Source: Synechococcales cyanobacterium PMM_0003
GTDB taxonomy: Bacteria > Cyanobacteriota > Cyanobacteriia > Pseudanabaenales > Pseudanabaenaceae
Direction: 5' to 3'
DNA length: 19,726 nucleotides
Assembly: GCA_949128015.1 (NCBI GenBank)
Contig: CASBRC010000388.1
Span: 1-19,726 of the forward strand
Below are positions 1 to 8,246 of this stretch, in pieces (within the stretch, counting starts at the first letter, position 1; each line of letters opens with the position of its first letter). Both the position numbers and the translations under genes were made by a program. Below the pieces are notes generated by a model. It was not told the DNA's origin and did not search any database. It saw only the letters and a list, made by a program, of their open reading frames with translations.

Positions 1-202
1 AGATATGCTAGTATGTCGCAAATTGTAAACTTAAGGATTGTAGAGGGTTTTAGATGTATGCTCATCTGAAAGCAAGCTATAAGATCAATTTAAGCAAGGG
101 CTTTATGGCTTTTGCTTTGCCGTAGACAAGCTTAATTAGTGAAAATTCTATTAGCTAAAAACTATATTTATTGAAATTCTTGCAATCAAACGGTAGCACT
201 CC
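1..202. other. Gene-free left edge
   Basis: No convincing reading frame or RNA gene is visible. The stretch is AT-rich and ends in the 5' region of the methyltransferase gene. No clear Shine-Dalgarno motif or sigma-70 promoter stands out. Confidence 0.4.
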
Positions 203-913
203 ATGAGTTCAGAAAGTTTTTGGAACGATATATACAGCCATAACCCAACTTGTATTCCTAACGAGGATGATCCAGTTTTACTGACGGCACTCGATTATTT
301 TGGTGATGTGAGTGGCGTTAGACTGCTTGACCTCGGTTGTGGAGATGGTCGAAGTTCTCTGTTTTTTGCAAAAAGAGGCGCTAATGTTGTATCCATTGAT
401 ACCAGTGCCGTTTCGATTGAAAATTTATCTCAGTTTTGTCAGGCAAATGGCATAAACAATATAACACCAATTCAATGCTCCGCTTTTGATATTGGTAGCT
501 TAGAACCATTTGACTTGGTCTTTGGGACGATGATCCTGCATCATTTGGAACCATTTGCTGATTTTGCGAAGGTTTTACGATCAAGTATGGTGTCATCTGG
601 CAAAGCCTACTTCTACGAGAACAGCGCTTTTAGCGGGTTATTGATATGGTTCCGTAACAACATCGTTGGCAAATACGGGATTCCTAAATTTGGCGATGAT
701 GATGAGTTTCCACTAATGCCAGAGGAGGTAGAACATTTAAAGAATCATTTTAATGTAAAAGTTGTACATCCAGAACTATTATTCTTTCGGTTAGCATCTT
801 TGTATGCTCTGAAAGGGAAGTTACATGGATTGACCAATAAATTGGATGAATACTTCTTTCAGTTTCCTAGCTTTAGAAAATACTCTTACAGGCAGAATTT
901 GTTCTTGTCTTAG
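203..913 (+). CDS. Class I SAM-dependent methyltransferase
   Basis: A 236-residue Rossmann-fold methyltransferase. Motif I is LLDLGCGDG at residues 41-49, the acidic residue ending strand 2 is D66 in VVSIDTS, an adenine-contacting D96 lies in SAFDIGSL, and the post-motif FDLVFGTMILHHL is at 103-115. This layout is that of the UbiE/UbiG-like Methyltransf_11/25 group, which moves a methyl group from S-adenosylmethionine to a small molecule or sugar. The C-terminal third has no recognisable motif. The gene converges on a glycosyltransferase and a polysaccharide ligase, so a role in modifying a surface glycan is plausible, but that is inference from neighbours only. There is no signal peptide, so it should be cytosolic. 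The substrate cannot be read from the sequence. Confidence 0.85.
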   Translation: MSSESFWNDIYSHNPTCIPNEDDPVLLTALDYFGDVSGVRLLDLGCGDGRSSLFFAKRGANVVSIDTSAVSIENLSQFCQANGINNITPIQCSAFDIGSLEPFDLVFGTMILHHLEPFADFAKVLRSSMVSSGKAYFYENSAFSGLLIWFRNNIVGKYGIPKFGDDDEFPLMPEEVEHLKNHFNVKVVHPELLFFRLASLYALKGKLHGLTNKLDEYFFQFPSFRKYSYRQNLFLS

Positions 914-938
914 GCAAAAGAAGAATAGAAAGCCTAAA

Positions 939-984
939 TATAGCGATTTTCAAAACAGCACTTGCTGTTTTGAAAATCGCTATA
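939..984. repeat. Perfect 22-bp hairpin between convergent genes
   Basis: Arms at 939-960 and 963-984 are perfectly complementary with a 2-base loop. The right arm covers the stop codon of the glycosyltransferase gene (980-982, - strand). The position between convergent genes suits a bidirectional transcription stop, but neither side has a long T-run, so it may be a dispersed palindromic repeat that also acts as a terminator. Confidence 0.75.
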
Positions 985-2080
985 TTAGTTGTTGACAAAC
1001 AGAAATCACCCTCTGACCTAATAGATCATAATCAAAGTTTTCTGCTGCCATTTGCCTAGCTTTTGCTGTAATTTGCAATTGCTGCGGTTCTTGCAAAAGT
1101 AATCGCAAATGTTCAGACAGCCTTTGAGGATGAAGGTTGTCGCGGACTCCTTGATAGGGAAGTAAGTAACCCACATTCGGTAAAACTTTTTTGGCTTCGC
1201 CTACATCTGTTGCAATCACATATCGACCATATGCAAGGTAGAGAGGCAATTTCCCAGTTGTACGTACCATGCCAACTACATCGTTAGATTGCGTGGATAT
1301 ACAAGCATCGATCGTACAAATATATGTTGAAAGTTTCTCGTAAGGTATATGCCCAACAAATTTAATGCGATCGCTTACGCCAAGTTCTCTAGCACGCCCT
1401 TCTAAAATGGCTTTGCCATTACCATCACCAATTAATAATGCAGCGATCGGCACATCTTTGAGCATTCCCATTGCCTCAATAACGTCCCATCCATAACACA
1501 TTTGATGACGTTCTGACCATTCCATCGAACCCACTAATCCGACAATTAAATAGCCTGACAAGCCTAAACTTTGCTTAAGTTCGCTAGCGTCAACTATTTT
1601 AGATTCTTCAACTTCTACACCATCAGGAATGAACTCAACATTCTTCATTCCTTGCTGATTGAGTAATTCTTTATGAAAACTACCTCTAACCACAAAGCGA
1701 TCGGCATTACGCAGAGCTAGTTGCTCTATACTATTAATCAAAGCTAGTTGTCTTTTGCTGTAGTTCCCTGTTGATTTAGCTAGTTCGTAAGCAACATCTC
1801 CTGAATCGATAATGAGCTTACATCCTAAAATTTTTTTTGCAGCCAATCCTGACAAAACTCCTGTATAGGCAGTATCAACTACATAAATGATGTGAGGACG
1901 GAAGGTCAGTGCTGTCTGAATAAAAGTCAGCACACCTTGCCACTTACGTTTAGGACGATAACAAAAGCGTACTTCCCAATCTCTAGGGAATCGTTTGGCA
2001 AAAAATTGAGAACGGATAGCAGCAGCACTCGCCTGTGAACCATTCACAAAAAAGAGCAGACGTATTTGCGATTCAATCAT
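980..2080 (-). CDS. Family 4-type glycosyltransferase
   Basis: A 366-residue GT-B glycosyltransferase. The N-terminal acceptor domain begins with a strand and glycine/serine loop (FFVNGSQASAAAIRS). The middle link carries VEFIPDGVEV, typical of GT4 proteins just before the donor domain. The C-terminal domain starts with LVGLVGSMEW and continues with LLIGDGNGK, RIKFVGHIPYEKLSTYI and the acidic nucleotide-sugar region ending VGEAKKVLP. Such enzymes pass a sugar from a nucleotide donor to a growing lipid-linked or surface glycan at the inner face of the membrane. Thirty-eight bases separate it from the membrane protein at 2119-3558 on the same strand, so the two are probably co-transcribed. Donor and acceptor sugars cannot be assigned. 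Confidence 0.88.
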   Translation of the reverse strand: MIESQIRLLFFVNGSQASAAAIRSQFFAKRFPRDWEVRFCYRPKRKWQGVLTFIQTALTFRPHIIYVVDTAYTGVLSGLAAKKILGCKLIIDSGDVAYELAKSTGNYSKRQLALINSIEQLALRNADRFVVRGSFHKELLNQQGMKNVEFIPDGVEVEESKIVDASELKQSLGLSGYLIVGLVGSMEWSERHQMCYGWDVIEAMGMLKDVPIAALLIGDGNGKAILEGRARELGVSDRIKFVGHIPYEKLSTYICTIDACISTQSNDVVGMVRTTGKLPLYLAYGRYVIATDVGEAKKVLPNVGYLLPYQGVRDNLHPQRLSEHLRLLLQEPQQLQITAKARQMAAENFDYDLLGQRVISVCQQLI

Positions 2081-2118
2081 AATATTTTTGCATCCAAATG
2101 AGTAGTAATTGACATAAA

Positions 2119-3558
2119 TTACGCACTATTGATCGAGGTATTAACTTTATTTTCTAAAGCTTGATAATACTCTCTCCCAGCCAAAGCAATGCCAAGAAAA
2201 CCCCATAATATTACACCTTGACCTCCTCTCATCGTCGGTCCTGCTACCAAGAAAAAAATAGATTTAATTAATACCGCCCGAGTAATGGGCAGAAAAATAT
2301 CGTCAGCTTTCACATTAAATGAAAAAGCCTTAATAACAATAGTAATAAGGCTACCCATATATACGGTAGCACCAATCCAACCTAATTCAAACATTAAAAC
2401 GAGGAAAGCACTATCAGTATCAAAAGTACCAATTCCTGTGCCAACAACTTGACTAAGCGCATCGTTAATCAAGAGAGAAAATGCAGCTTTACGTGCTAAA
2501 GCACTTCCATCGTTGTCTAAATCACTCAAGGTTTCCATTCTAGTAGAAATTGTAGTCGCAAATGGTTCAATCGTACTTAAAGGAACAACTATGATAGCTA
2601 ATAAAATAATTGTCAAAGCTAGTCGAAATTTTTGTTTTGTGGGAAGAAAGGTAATAAGAGAAGCCATTCCTAAGAACCACCCAATCCATGCAGTTCTTAC
2701 AATGCTAAGTAAGAATGATAGAAAACCTACTGCTGCCGACGGGGCTACCAGACTACCATGACAACTCAGAAGTATAGTCAATCCTGTTGCCATATAGTCA
2801 CCAAAAGGTCCTGGGGCGTTCAGTGTACTCCATACCCTTATTCCTAATGGCACGGGTTTACCTGCGCTATCAAGCATTCCTGAAGAAATTAACCAAAGAC
2901 GATCCCACTCAGGTGCAACAAGATATTGGTAAATTCCGTATATACCCATAACTAGCACACCCCACAAAAAAACATTTTTGATATTTCGACTGTATTCGGG
3001 ATATCTTCGCCAATTAACATATAGATGATATCCAAATAGCAATGGACATATCCATTCTAATAATCTAACTGTAACTCCAATAGGCTTACCATTAATAACT
3101 CCTACACTATTAATAAGCCCTACCAAAAAGCCATAGAATATACTAGCAAATGCTAATATGAACGGTAGGGTCTTTTGCTGTCTACTTTTTGGCAAATTGA
3201 GAAATAAGGTGTGTCCACACGCTAAAATTGCCATGTAAGGGGCAAGTAAAATTGGGCTAGACTCAGAAAAAACTCCTGCACGGAAATCAGCTACTCGTCT
3301 AACAAAGGCAACTAGAAAGAAGAGCCACCATACAAAACCTAGATAAATTATGGGATATCGAAAGTATAGAAACCATCCAACGACAAAAGAGCCTAAAGGG
3401 AAAACGACACTTAAAATCCTAGCTCCAACTGAACCAGCAGAAAGTAGAATTAACGTTAAAAAAACGAATATTAATATTACAAACCAAGCTTCACTTGACG
3501 GTAATGATTGAGATTTTTGACTAGACTGAAGCGATCGCAAATGCTCTCTATTATTCAT
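2119..3558 (-). CDS. O-antigen ligase / Wzy-like polysaccharide membrane protein
   Basis: A 479-residue polytopic membrane protein with about ten to twelve hydrophobic segments, starting near residue 24 (WFVILIFVFLTLILL). The large periplasmic loop around residues 225-260 contains RVWSTLNAPGPFGDYMATG, matching the arginine-plus-(N/G)P-(F/N)G pattern of the O-antigen ligase/polymerase (Wzy_C) superfamily. A second loop around 340-380 has the SALARKAAFSLL and GTGIGTFD elements commonly seen in this family. Members join or polymerise lipid-linked oligosaccharides on the outer face of the inner membrane. It lies directly upstream, in transcription order, of the glycosyltransferase, which supports a role in making an exopolysaccharide or O-chain. 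Whether it acts as a ligase or a polymerase cannot be decided here. Confidence 0.82.
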   Translation of the reverse strand: MNNREHLRSLQSSQKSQSLPSSEAWFVILIFVFLTLILLSAGSVGARILSVVFPLGSFVVGWFLYFRYPIIYLGFVWWLFFLVAFVRRVADFRAGVFSESSPILLAPYMAILACGHTLFLNLPKSRQQKTLPFILAFASIFYGFLVGLINSVGVINGKPIGVTVRLLEWICPLLFGYHLYVNWRRYPEYSRNIKNVFLWGVLVMGIYGIYQYLVAPEWDRLWLISSGMLDSAGKPVPLGIRVWSTLNAPGPFGDYMATGLTILLSCHGSLVAPSAAVGFLSFLLSIVRTAWIGWFLGMASLITFLPTKQKFRLALTIILLAIIVVPLSTIEPFATTISTRMETLSDLDNDGSALARKAAFSLLINDALSQVVGTGIGTFDTDSAFLVLMFELGWIGATVYMGSLITIVIKAFSFNVKADDIFLPITRAVLIKSIFFLVAGPTMRGGQGVILWGFLGIALAGREYYQALENKVNTSINSA

Positions 3559-3682
3559 AGTGGTTAGTCTCTATGCAAGGGATTAAACTTAGATCAATCA
3601 ACAAAAAATGTCTTAGTTATAGCTATTTTTATGTATAAACTAGACATTTCTAAAGGGATTCTATCAGAAGGCAGACAAGTAG

Positions 3683-5287
3683 TTAACGTTGTCTGCCTAA
3701 GGTTGTGATGTATAGAACTGCTTCATCACTGGGAATACCGAGAACTTCATTGACTAGATCATCAAAGAACCCTGCGATTCCGCTTACGCCTAGACCTAAG
3801 CCGATCGCAGCTATATTTGACCTTTGTCCTAGATGTCCCGCATCCATATGTAAATAACGATAGACGCGATCGCCATATTTTTCTATAGCTTTCTGAAGAT
3901 CGGCGGTGTGGAAAATCACGGCTCCTGCATCGCGACCGAGTTCTTGACCGAGGCAAAGATAATGTAATTCATCGCGAAAATTCTTAAAGCGAATTTGACG
4001 TAATTCTTGAGATTTTGGGGCGTAGTAATAACATCCTTCTTCCAAATCCTCAACACCTGTGACAGCAACAAAGGTTTCGATCAAGCTGAGATCGAAATAG
4101 TCGGGATTTCCGTCAATACCTTGGTCTGTATAGTGTTGGGGCTGATACGTGAAATCGAGAATTGCTTTCAATTCGGCTAACTCTAGTTTTACTCCACTAT
4201 ATTCACGAGTTGATCGCCTTTGTAATATTGTATTTTCTAATAGTTCCAGATCATCGCCCCAGTGGATACTTTCGGTTACTGTATTCACTTTTGTACAGAA
4301 AGGGAAATTATATTTGTCGATATTTTGTGCAGATGCTTCCGTAGGATTTTTATTCGTCTGACCTAAAAGTTCCTGTAGATTTGGCTTTTCGTTAATCTGC
4401 GTTGCTTGGTGTAGATGTTCTAGTAACTGACCGTCGGGCAGTTTGGGATAGTTGGTGACTGTTGCTGATGGCAGAGCAGTCATGATTCCTCTAGTCATAC
4501 TTTGCGTGTCTCGCTGCAAAGGGCTGCGTGATTCTTGTCCTCTGCCAATGCGTTCTTCATCTTGCAAATCAATAATTGGCACGATCGCGATCGCACTTTC
4601 AACTTGCTTATCCAAAAATAGCAGTTCATTTACCGATTCGTCGTTAAAGCCGCCAATAAGCGATGCTTGATAATCTTCGATCGAGCTAGCCAGATCGATG
4701 TTGCCTATTAAATGCCCAGTGTCTAGAAAAATACGGCGATAGGCGCGGTCTTGATAGCGCCATGCCGATCGATGAAATACGGCGGTGATTGCGATCGCAA
4801 TGCGGGTGTTTTGCAAGGCAGGATGTCCGAAACAGGCTTGTTGCAAATTACCCCATACATTATTGTCCTGCCAAAAATGAATCAGGCTATGGGTGCGAAC
4901 CTGATAGTTGTAAATTCCTGCTGACAAAAGCGGTGTCCCTGCTGAGATCAGATACAATTCCGCAGGATATAACCCACCAGCCGAAGGTGCAGATCGTAAA
5001 TAAAAAGCATCACCTGTGACGGTCGGTACTCGCGCCGTTAATCCATAGCTGCAAAATAGCAATCGCGACAGCCGCCGCCACCGACTTGCTAATAATCCAT
5101 CGCGATCTGACTGAATATCCTCAGTAAGATAAGGCTTGAGGTCGTATACCGTGCCAATTTTATAATCTTTGTAAGGTGATGGCTGCGTACTCCAGTCTAA
5201 GCCCTGACTCTTGCTCGCAAGGGTTTCAGGTGCATACTTAGTGCGTTCATGGTAATGTTCGGCGAAGGAAAATCTGGCTTCGGGCAT
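3683..5287 (-). CDS. SagB/ThcOx-type flavin oxidoreductase with two nitroreductase-like halves
   Basis: A 534-residue protein with two related nitroreductase-fold halves. The first, about residues 60-230, has the SagB signature LRSAPSAGGLYPAELYLIS and an IYNY element. The second, about residues 350-534, starts with QRRSTREYSG, the usual FMN-binding start of nitroreductases, and has HMDAGHLGQRSNIAAIGLG with a final GxxxDE-containing VLYITTLG region. SagB/ThcOx enzymes use FMN to oxidise azolines to azoles in peptide natural products, but many cyanobacterial homologues of this length stand alone. No precursor peptide or YcaO cyclodehydratase gene is visible in the window, so a role in azole formation is not supported by context. 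The start ATG at 5287 is the first in frame. The central linker (about 250-330) is low in motifs. Confidence 0.85.
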   Translation of the reverse strand: MPEARFSFAEHYHERTKYAPETLASKSQGLDWSTQPSPYKDYKIGTVYDLKPYLTEDIQSDRDGLLASRWRRLSRLLFCSYGLTARVPTVTGDAFYLRSAPSAGGLYPAELYLISAGTPLLSAGIYNYQVRTHSLIHFWQDNNVWGNLQQACFGHPALQNTRIAIAITAVFHRSAWRYQDRAYRRIFLDTGHLIGNIDLASSIEDYQASLIGGFNDESVNELLFLDKQVESAIAIVPIIDLQDEERIGRGQESRSPLQRDTQSMTRGIMTALPSATVTNYPKLPDGQLLEHLHQATQINEKPNLQELLGQTNKNPTEASAQNIDKYNFPFCTKVNTVTESIHWGDDLELLENTILQRRSTREYSGVKLELAELKAILDFTYQPQHYTDQGIDGNPDYFDLSLIETFVAVTGVEDLEEGCYYYAPKSQELRQIRFKNFRDELHYLCLGQELGRDAGAVIFHTADLQKAIEKYGDRVYRYLHMDAGHLGQRSNIAAIGLGLGVSGIAGFFDDLVNEVLGIPSDEAVLYITTLGRQR

Positions 5288-5317
5288 TGATTTGCAAATA
5301 GGCGACTAAACTAATCT

Positions 5318-5370
5318 TAAACCCAGAAAGTAGAGACATCGCGAAACGATGTCTCTACTTTCTGGGTTTA
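5318..5370. repeat. Perfect 24-bp hairpin repeat with AAACCCA ends
   Basis: Arms 5318-5341 and 5347-5370 are perfectly complementary around a 5-base loop. The outer ends read TAAACCCA and TGGGTTTA, as in the hairpin at 19646-19696. It sits between the start of the SagB-type gene and rpmF, so it is not placed as a terminator of either gene in the window and looks like a dispersed palindromic repeat. Confidence 0.75.
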
Positions 5371-5426
5371 CTAAAAATTGCGATCGCAACATCCATGATT
5401 TCACTTATGATAGAAAGGTTGTCAAA

Positions 5427-5446
5427 AATTTTCTAATTAGAAAATT
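5427..5446. promoter_or_regulatory. 20-bp perfect palindrome upstream of rpmF
   Basis: The twenty bases starting AATTTTCTAA are identical to their own reverse complement. The centre lies about 36 bases before the rpmF start codon, where an operator or a promoter-overlapping site would be expected. It is very AT-rich, so it may also arise partly by composition. A protein that binds it cannot be named. Confidence 0.4.
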
Positions 5447-5472
5447 ATCATATTTAGTATAGGGATCACGTC

Positions 5473-5652
5473 ATGGCAGTACCCAAGAAGAAAACTTCTA
5501 AATCTAAGAGAGATAGCCGCAAAGCCGTATGGAAACGTAAAGCCGCCGTTCATGCTCAAAAAGCTATTTCTTTAGGTAAGTCAATCCTTTCAGGCAAAAA
5601 TGATGGTTTTGTCTATCCGATGGCTGAAGAGGCTGAAGAAACAGAAGAGTAA
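5473..5652 (+). CDS. rpmF: 50S ribosomal protein L32
   Basis: A 59-residue basic protein starting [20 protein letters not shown] and ending in an acidic tail (AEEAEETEE). This is the cyanobacterial and plastid form of bacterial L32. It is a structural protein of the large ribosomal subunit near the peptidyl-transferase centre. Many bacterial L32 proteins bind zinc through four cysteines; this one has no cysteine, which is the usual state in cyanobacteria. It is followed directly by a strong hairpin terminator, so it appears monocistronic. No strong Shine-Dalgarno motif precedes the ATG, and a 20-bp perfect palindrome lies just upstream. Confidence 0.96.
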   Translation: MAVPKKKTSKSKRDSRKAVWKRKAAVHAQKAISLGKSILSGKNDGFVYPMAEEAEETEE

Positions 5653-5656
5653 TCTT

Positions 5657-5685
5657 AAAAAAGGCGAGCTTAGCTCGCCTTTTTT
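5657..5685. terminator. Bidirectional intrinsic terminator after rpmF
   Basis: A 7-bp GC-rich stem (GGCGAGC 5663-5669, GCTCGCC 5673-5679) with a 3-base loop is flanked by A-run and T-run, so it works on either strand. It closes rpmF (+) and the convergent membrane-protein gene (-). Confidence 0.9.
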
Positions 5686-5687
5686 GT

Positions 5688-6314
5688 TTAACTCCATGAT
5701 GCTGCTAGCCGCCACATCTGATAGCCAAGTCCTAGTCCGATTAAACAAGGAATGGTTAATATGCCAATCGCCATCCATAATTTGCGTTTTTTGGTCAAGG
5801 CATCACCGATAAATGCGATCGCAGTTAATCCTATCCATGCAATGATCGCCAAAACTATGAGATAAAACTTCGGCTTAGCTAGGAAAATTAAACCACCAAT
5901 AATCAAAAAGCCACTGATCAGGTAGCTCCATTTCATTAGAGCGTAATCAGCAAAGGCTGTCATAGTTGGAAATAGTCCGACGATCACAAAACCTGCGATC
6001 GCTAAATTTTGTCTAGCTGGAATTGTTAGCAATACTGATAGAAAGTAGCCTATACAGATATAGCTGATCGTAATCACGAACAACCATAACCATAGATAAT
6101 TGATTTTTTTAAAAGGTGATTTTGGTTTTGGCAGATTAAACTTGGGCAAACCAAATTTGGGTAAACCAACCTTAGGGAAGCTGAGGCTTCTTAATGTGTT
6201 TGGGTGTGACACATCAAATTTTTGCAAATCATGATTATCTTGTGATTGATTCGCCACAGATTTTAGATTTTCTAAATCATCATCTAAATCATCATCATCA
6301 GTAGAATCAGCCAT
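5688..6314 (-). CDS. Five-helix membrane protein with acidic N-terminus and PKFGLPK-type repeats
   Basis: A 208-residue protein of unknown function. Residues 1-35 are strongly acidic (STDDDDLDDDLE). Residues 45-70 are basic and repetitive: three short units of the form (V/F)GLPKFGLPKFNLPKP lead into the first membrane helix. Five hydrophobic segments follow, near 72-95, 103-126, 131-146, 149-170 and 179-200, separated by short loops with lysines. The layout suggests a soluble, charged cytosolic N-terminus joined to a small membrane domain. I do not recognise a named family. It lies 45 bases downstream of argB on the same strand, with a GC-rich hairpin in between, so co-expression is possible but a link to arginine synthesis is not indicated. 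Confidence 0.7.
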   Translation of the reverse strand: MADSTDDDDLDDDLENLKSVANQSQDNHDLQKFDVSHPNTLRSLSFPKVGLPKFGLPKFNLPKPKSPFKKINYLWLWLFVITISYICIGYFLSVLLTIPARQNLAIAGFVIVGLFPTMTAFADYALMKWSYLISGFLIIGGLIFLAKPKFYLIVLAIIAWIGLTAIAFIGDALTKKRKLWMAIGILTIPCLIGLGLGYQMWRLAASWS

Positions 6315-6332
6315 AATTTCATACCAAAGTTA

Positions 6333-6351
6333 GGGCGTGCTTTACACGCCC
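6333..6351 (-). terminator. GC-rich hairpin after argB
   Basis: GGGCGTG (6333-6339) pairs with CACGCCC (6345-6351) just past the argB stop codon in the - direction. There is no good T-run after it, so it may be a weak terminator, an attenuator or an mRNA 3'-end stabiliser between argB and the membrane-protein gene. Confidence 0.5.
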
Positions 6352-6359
6352 CCGATCCT

Positions 6360-7229
6360 TTAGATTACAGGTTCTGAAGCAACGATCATTGAGCCAACTC
6401 CGCTATTGGTGAAAATTTCCAACAGCAGTGAATGTGGTACGCGTCCATCGACAATATGTGCTGCTTTCACGCCTTGAGCTAGCGATCGCACACAGCATTG
6501 AACCTTAGGAATCATGCCACCACTGACTACATTCTCCTTTATTAGTTCTCTAGCTTTGCTGATCGTGAGACTGCGATAGAGAGTACTGGGATCTTTGTAA
6601 TTATGCAGAATGCCCGCAATATCGGTCAGTAGAATCAATTTCTCGGCTCCAAGCGCCGCCGCAAGTTCACCTGCGACCGTATCGGCATTGATGTTATATG
6701 ACTGCCCTGTTTCATCGGTTGCCACGCTGGATACAACGGGAATATGTCCTGCTTCGAGCAAGGTCGAGAGTAGCCCGATATTAATGCCACTGACTTCACC
6801 GACAAAGCCGATCGCATTATTGCCTTGAGGACGGGCGCGGATCAGATTGCCATCTTTGCCACATAAACCTACGCCAGAACCACCTGCAAGGTTGATCATT
6901 TCTACAATTTGCTTGTTGACACGACCAACCAAGACCATCTCCACTACTTCCATTGTCTCGGCATCAGTAACCCGCAACCCATCAATAAACTGAGGCTTGA
7001 TATTCAACTTAGTTAGCCATGTATTGATTTCTGGTCCACCGCCATGGACTAACACTGGTCGCAGCCCCATAAATGACATCGTCACTACATCGCGAATCAC
7101 ATCCTGTCGCAGGCTTTCTTCTTTCATCGCCGCACCGCCGTATTTGACGACAATAGTTCGCCCTGAAAATTCCTGCATATAAGGCAGAGCTTCACTTAGA
7201 ATCTGAACGCGATCGCTGTCTGTGATCAT
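6360..7229 (-). CDS. argB: Acetylglutamate kinase
   Basis: A 289-residue enzyme that phosphorylates N-acetylglutamate with ATP, the second and in cyanobacteria the controlled step of arginine synthesis. The amino-acid-kinase signature is clear: VVKYGGAAM with K29, VHGGGPEIN at 61-69 for substrate binding, NINADTVAG with D183, LLTDIAG, and GGMIPKV with K242. The N-terminal helix before residue 20 ([17 protein letters not shown]) is the extension found in arginine-inhibited hexameric enzymes. In Synechococcus this enzyme is relieved from arginine inhibition by binding the nitrogen sensor PII; that is family knowledge and fits this sequence. Start ATG at 7229; full length compared with the family. 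It is the sole arginine gene here. Confidence 0.97.
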   Translation of the reverse strand: MITDSDRVQILSEALPYMQEFSGRTIVVKYGGAAMKEESLRQDVIRDVVTMSFMGLRPVLVHGGGPEINTWLTKLNIKPQFIDGLRVTDAETMEVVEMVLVGRVNKQIVEMINLAGGSGVGLCGKDGNLIRARPQGNNAIGFVGEVSGINIGLLSTLLEAGHIPVVSSVATDETGQSYNINADTVAGELAAALGAEKLILLTDIAGILHNYKDPSTLYRSLTISKARELIKENVVSGGMIPKVQCCVRSLAQGVKAAHIVDGRVPHSLLLEIFTNSGVGSMIVASEPVI

Positions 7230-7339
7230 TTAACGCCTCGACTACTCTTAAAAAATACTTTGATTAACCTTACCGCCTCAATTACCCCTATAGATAAGCT
7301 AATTCAGCTATTTATTAATATTTGATGACTTTTATGAAA

Positions 7340-7954
7340 TCAGGGGGCTAGAAAATATTCATTTATCTTTTTAATAATTTCTTCTCGATCAGGCAGCATT
7401 TCTTGATATCGCCTTGGTAACTTTGCGCTGGTGGTATAAGTTGCCACGCCAATAGGCATATTGCTGGATTTGAGTGAGTACTCTACGACAGTACGATCTT
7501 TTTCCTTACAAATGATGATGCCGATCGCATCATTTTCATGGGGCAGTTTTACAGTCTCATTAAGAATAGTCAGATAGAATTCTATTTTTCCTTTGTATTC
7601 GGGTATAAAATCACCGATTTTTAACTCAATTGCTATTAAACATTGCAGTTGGCGATGGTAAAGCAATAGGTCAATAAAGTATTCTTTGTCTCCTGCTTTG
7701 ACTTTAAATTGATTGCCAATAAAGGTGAACTGATTCCCGATTTCTAATAAGAAATTACGAATATTCTGTACTAATGCATTTTCTAATTGGCTCTCGCTGT
7801 GTGCTTCGGCAAGGTTGAGAAAATCAAAGGTGTATTCGTCTTTGATGGCTAAATGCGCCTGTTGTTTGATGCTTTCAGGGAGTGTTTGGTCAAAGTTAGT
7901 TTGATTGAGCAGATATTTTTCGTAAGTTTTATTCTCAATCTGATGAATCAGCAC
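7340..7954 (-). pseudogene. 5'-truncated PDDEXK nuclease of the YhcG/DUF1016 family
   Basis: The 204 residues match only the C-terminal nuclease domain of YhcG/DUF1016 proteins, which normally run to about 340-380 residues with an N-terminal winged-helix domain. The PD-(D/E)XK core is intact: D95 in EYFIDLLLYHR, then E110 and K112 in IAIELK; the conserved IGIIICKEKDRTVVEYSL and PIGVATY segments follow. The frame opens with GTG at 7954, giving VLIHQIE, which is an internal segment in complete family members. Upstream the frame continues for only 13 codons and meets TAG at 7994-7996, inside the terminal repeat of a small mobile-like element. It is thus most likely a remnant whose front half was lost when that element arrived. 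The remaining domain could still be expressed from the GTG. Confidence 0.75.
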
Positions 7955-7983
7955 ATTTTTAGCTTGACAAATTTTTGAGTAGC

Positions 7984-8096
7984 TATAGCAATCCTAAATC
8001 ATTTGTAGAAAATTGGGCTTCGACTTCGCTCAGTCAGCGATAATACGTTGGCTGAGCGAAGTCGAAGCCTTCCATATCTCATTTAGGATTGCTATA
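7984..8096. mobile_element. MITE-like 113-bp element with 16-bp terminal inverted repeats
   Basis: Terminal repeats TATAGCAATCCTAAAT (7984-7999) and its exact complement (8081-8096) enclose a second, internal inverted repeat with 18-bp perfect arms (8016-8033 and 8052-8069). There is no coding capacity. The TA at each outer end may be a target-site duplication, as for Tc1/mariner- or IS630-derived MITEs; this is inference. The left end marks the exact place where the nuclease frame becomes closed. Confidence 0.7.
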
Positions 8097-8103
8097 AAAC
8101 CCA

Positions 8104-8150
8104 GATAATTTTTTGAAAGTGCCGCGAAGCGGTACTTTCAAAAAATTATC
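8104..8150. repeat. Long hairpin, GCCGC-GAA-GCGGT apex
   Basis: Arms 8104-8125 and 8129-8150 pair over 22 bp (one G-T) around the loop GAA. The stem base is AT-rich and the apex GC-rich, an architecture shared with several other hairpins in the window. It abuts the right end of the MITE-like element. Confidence 0.7.
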
Positions 8151-8246
8151 CGTATCACTCAAACCCTCAACAGGCTGTATATCTGAGATGTGCCGCATCT
8201 TAGTTTTTAGTTTTGATTTTCCAAATTAAGAAATTAATAAAATCTT

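Larger units (their letters stand above)
7955..8246. other. Repeat-rich gap between nuclease remnant and PE locus
   Basis: It holds no gene. It contains the inverted-repeat element 7984-8096 and the hairpin 8104-8150, and then an AT-rich leader for the 165-aa gene with a small stem near 8184-8200. No residual sequence for the missing front half of the nuclease could be recognised. Confidence 0.6.

Noticed and set aside
4149..4361. Small + strand frames opposite the SagB-type gene
   Set aside because: Antisense frames to a clear coding region with no family features.
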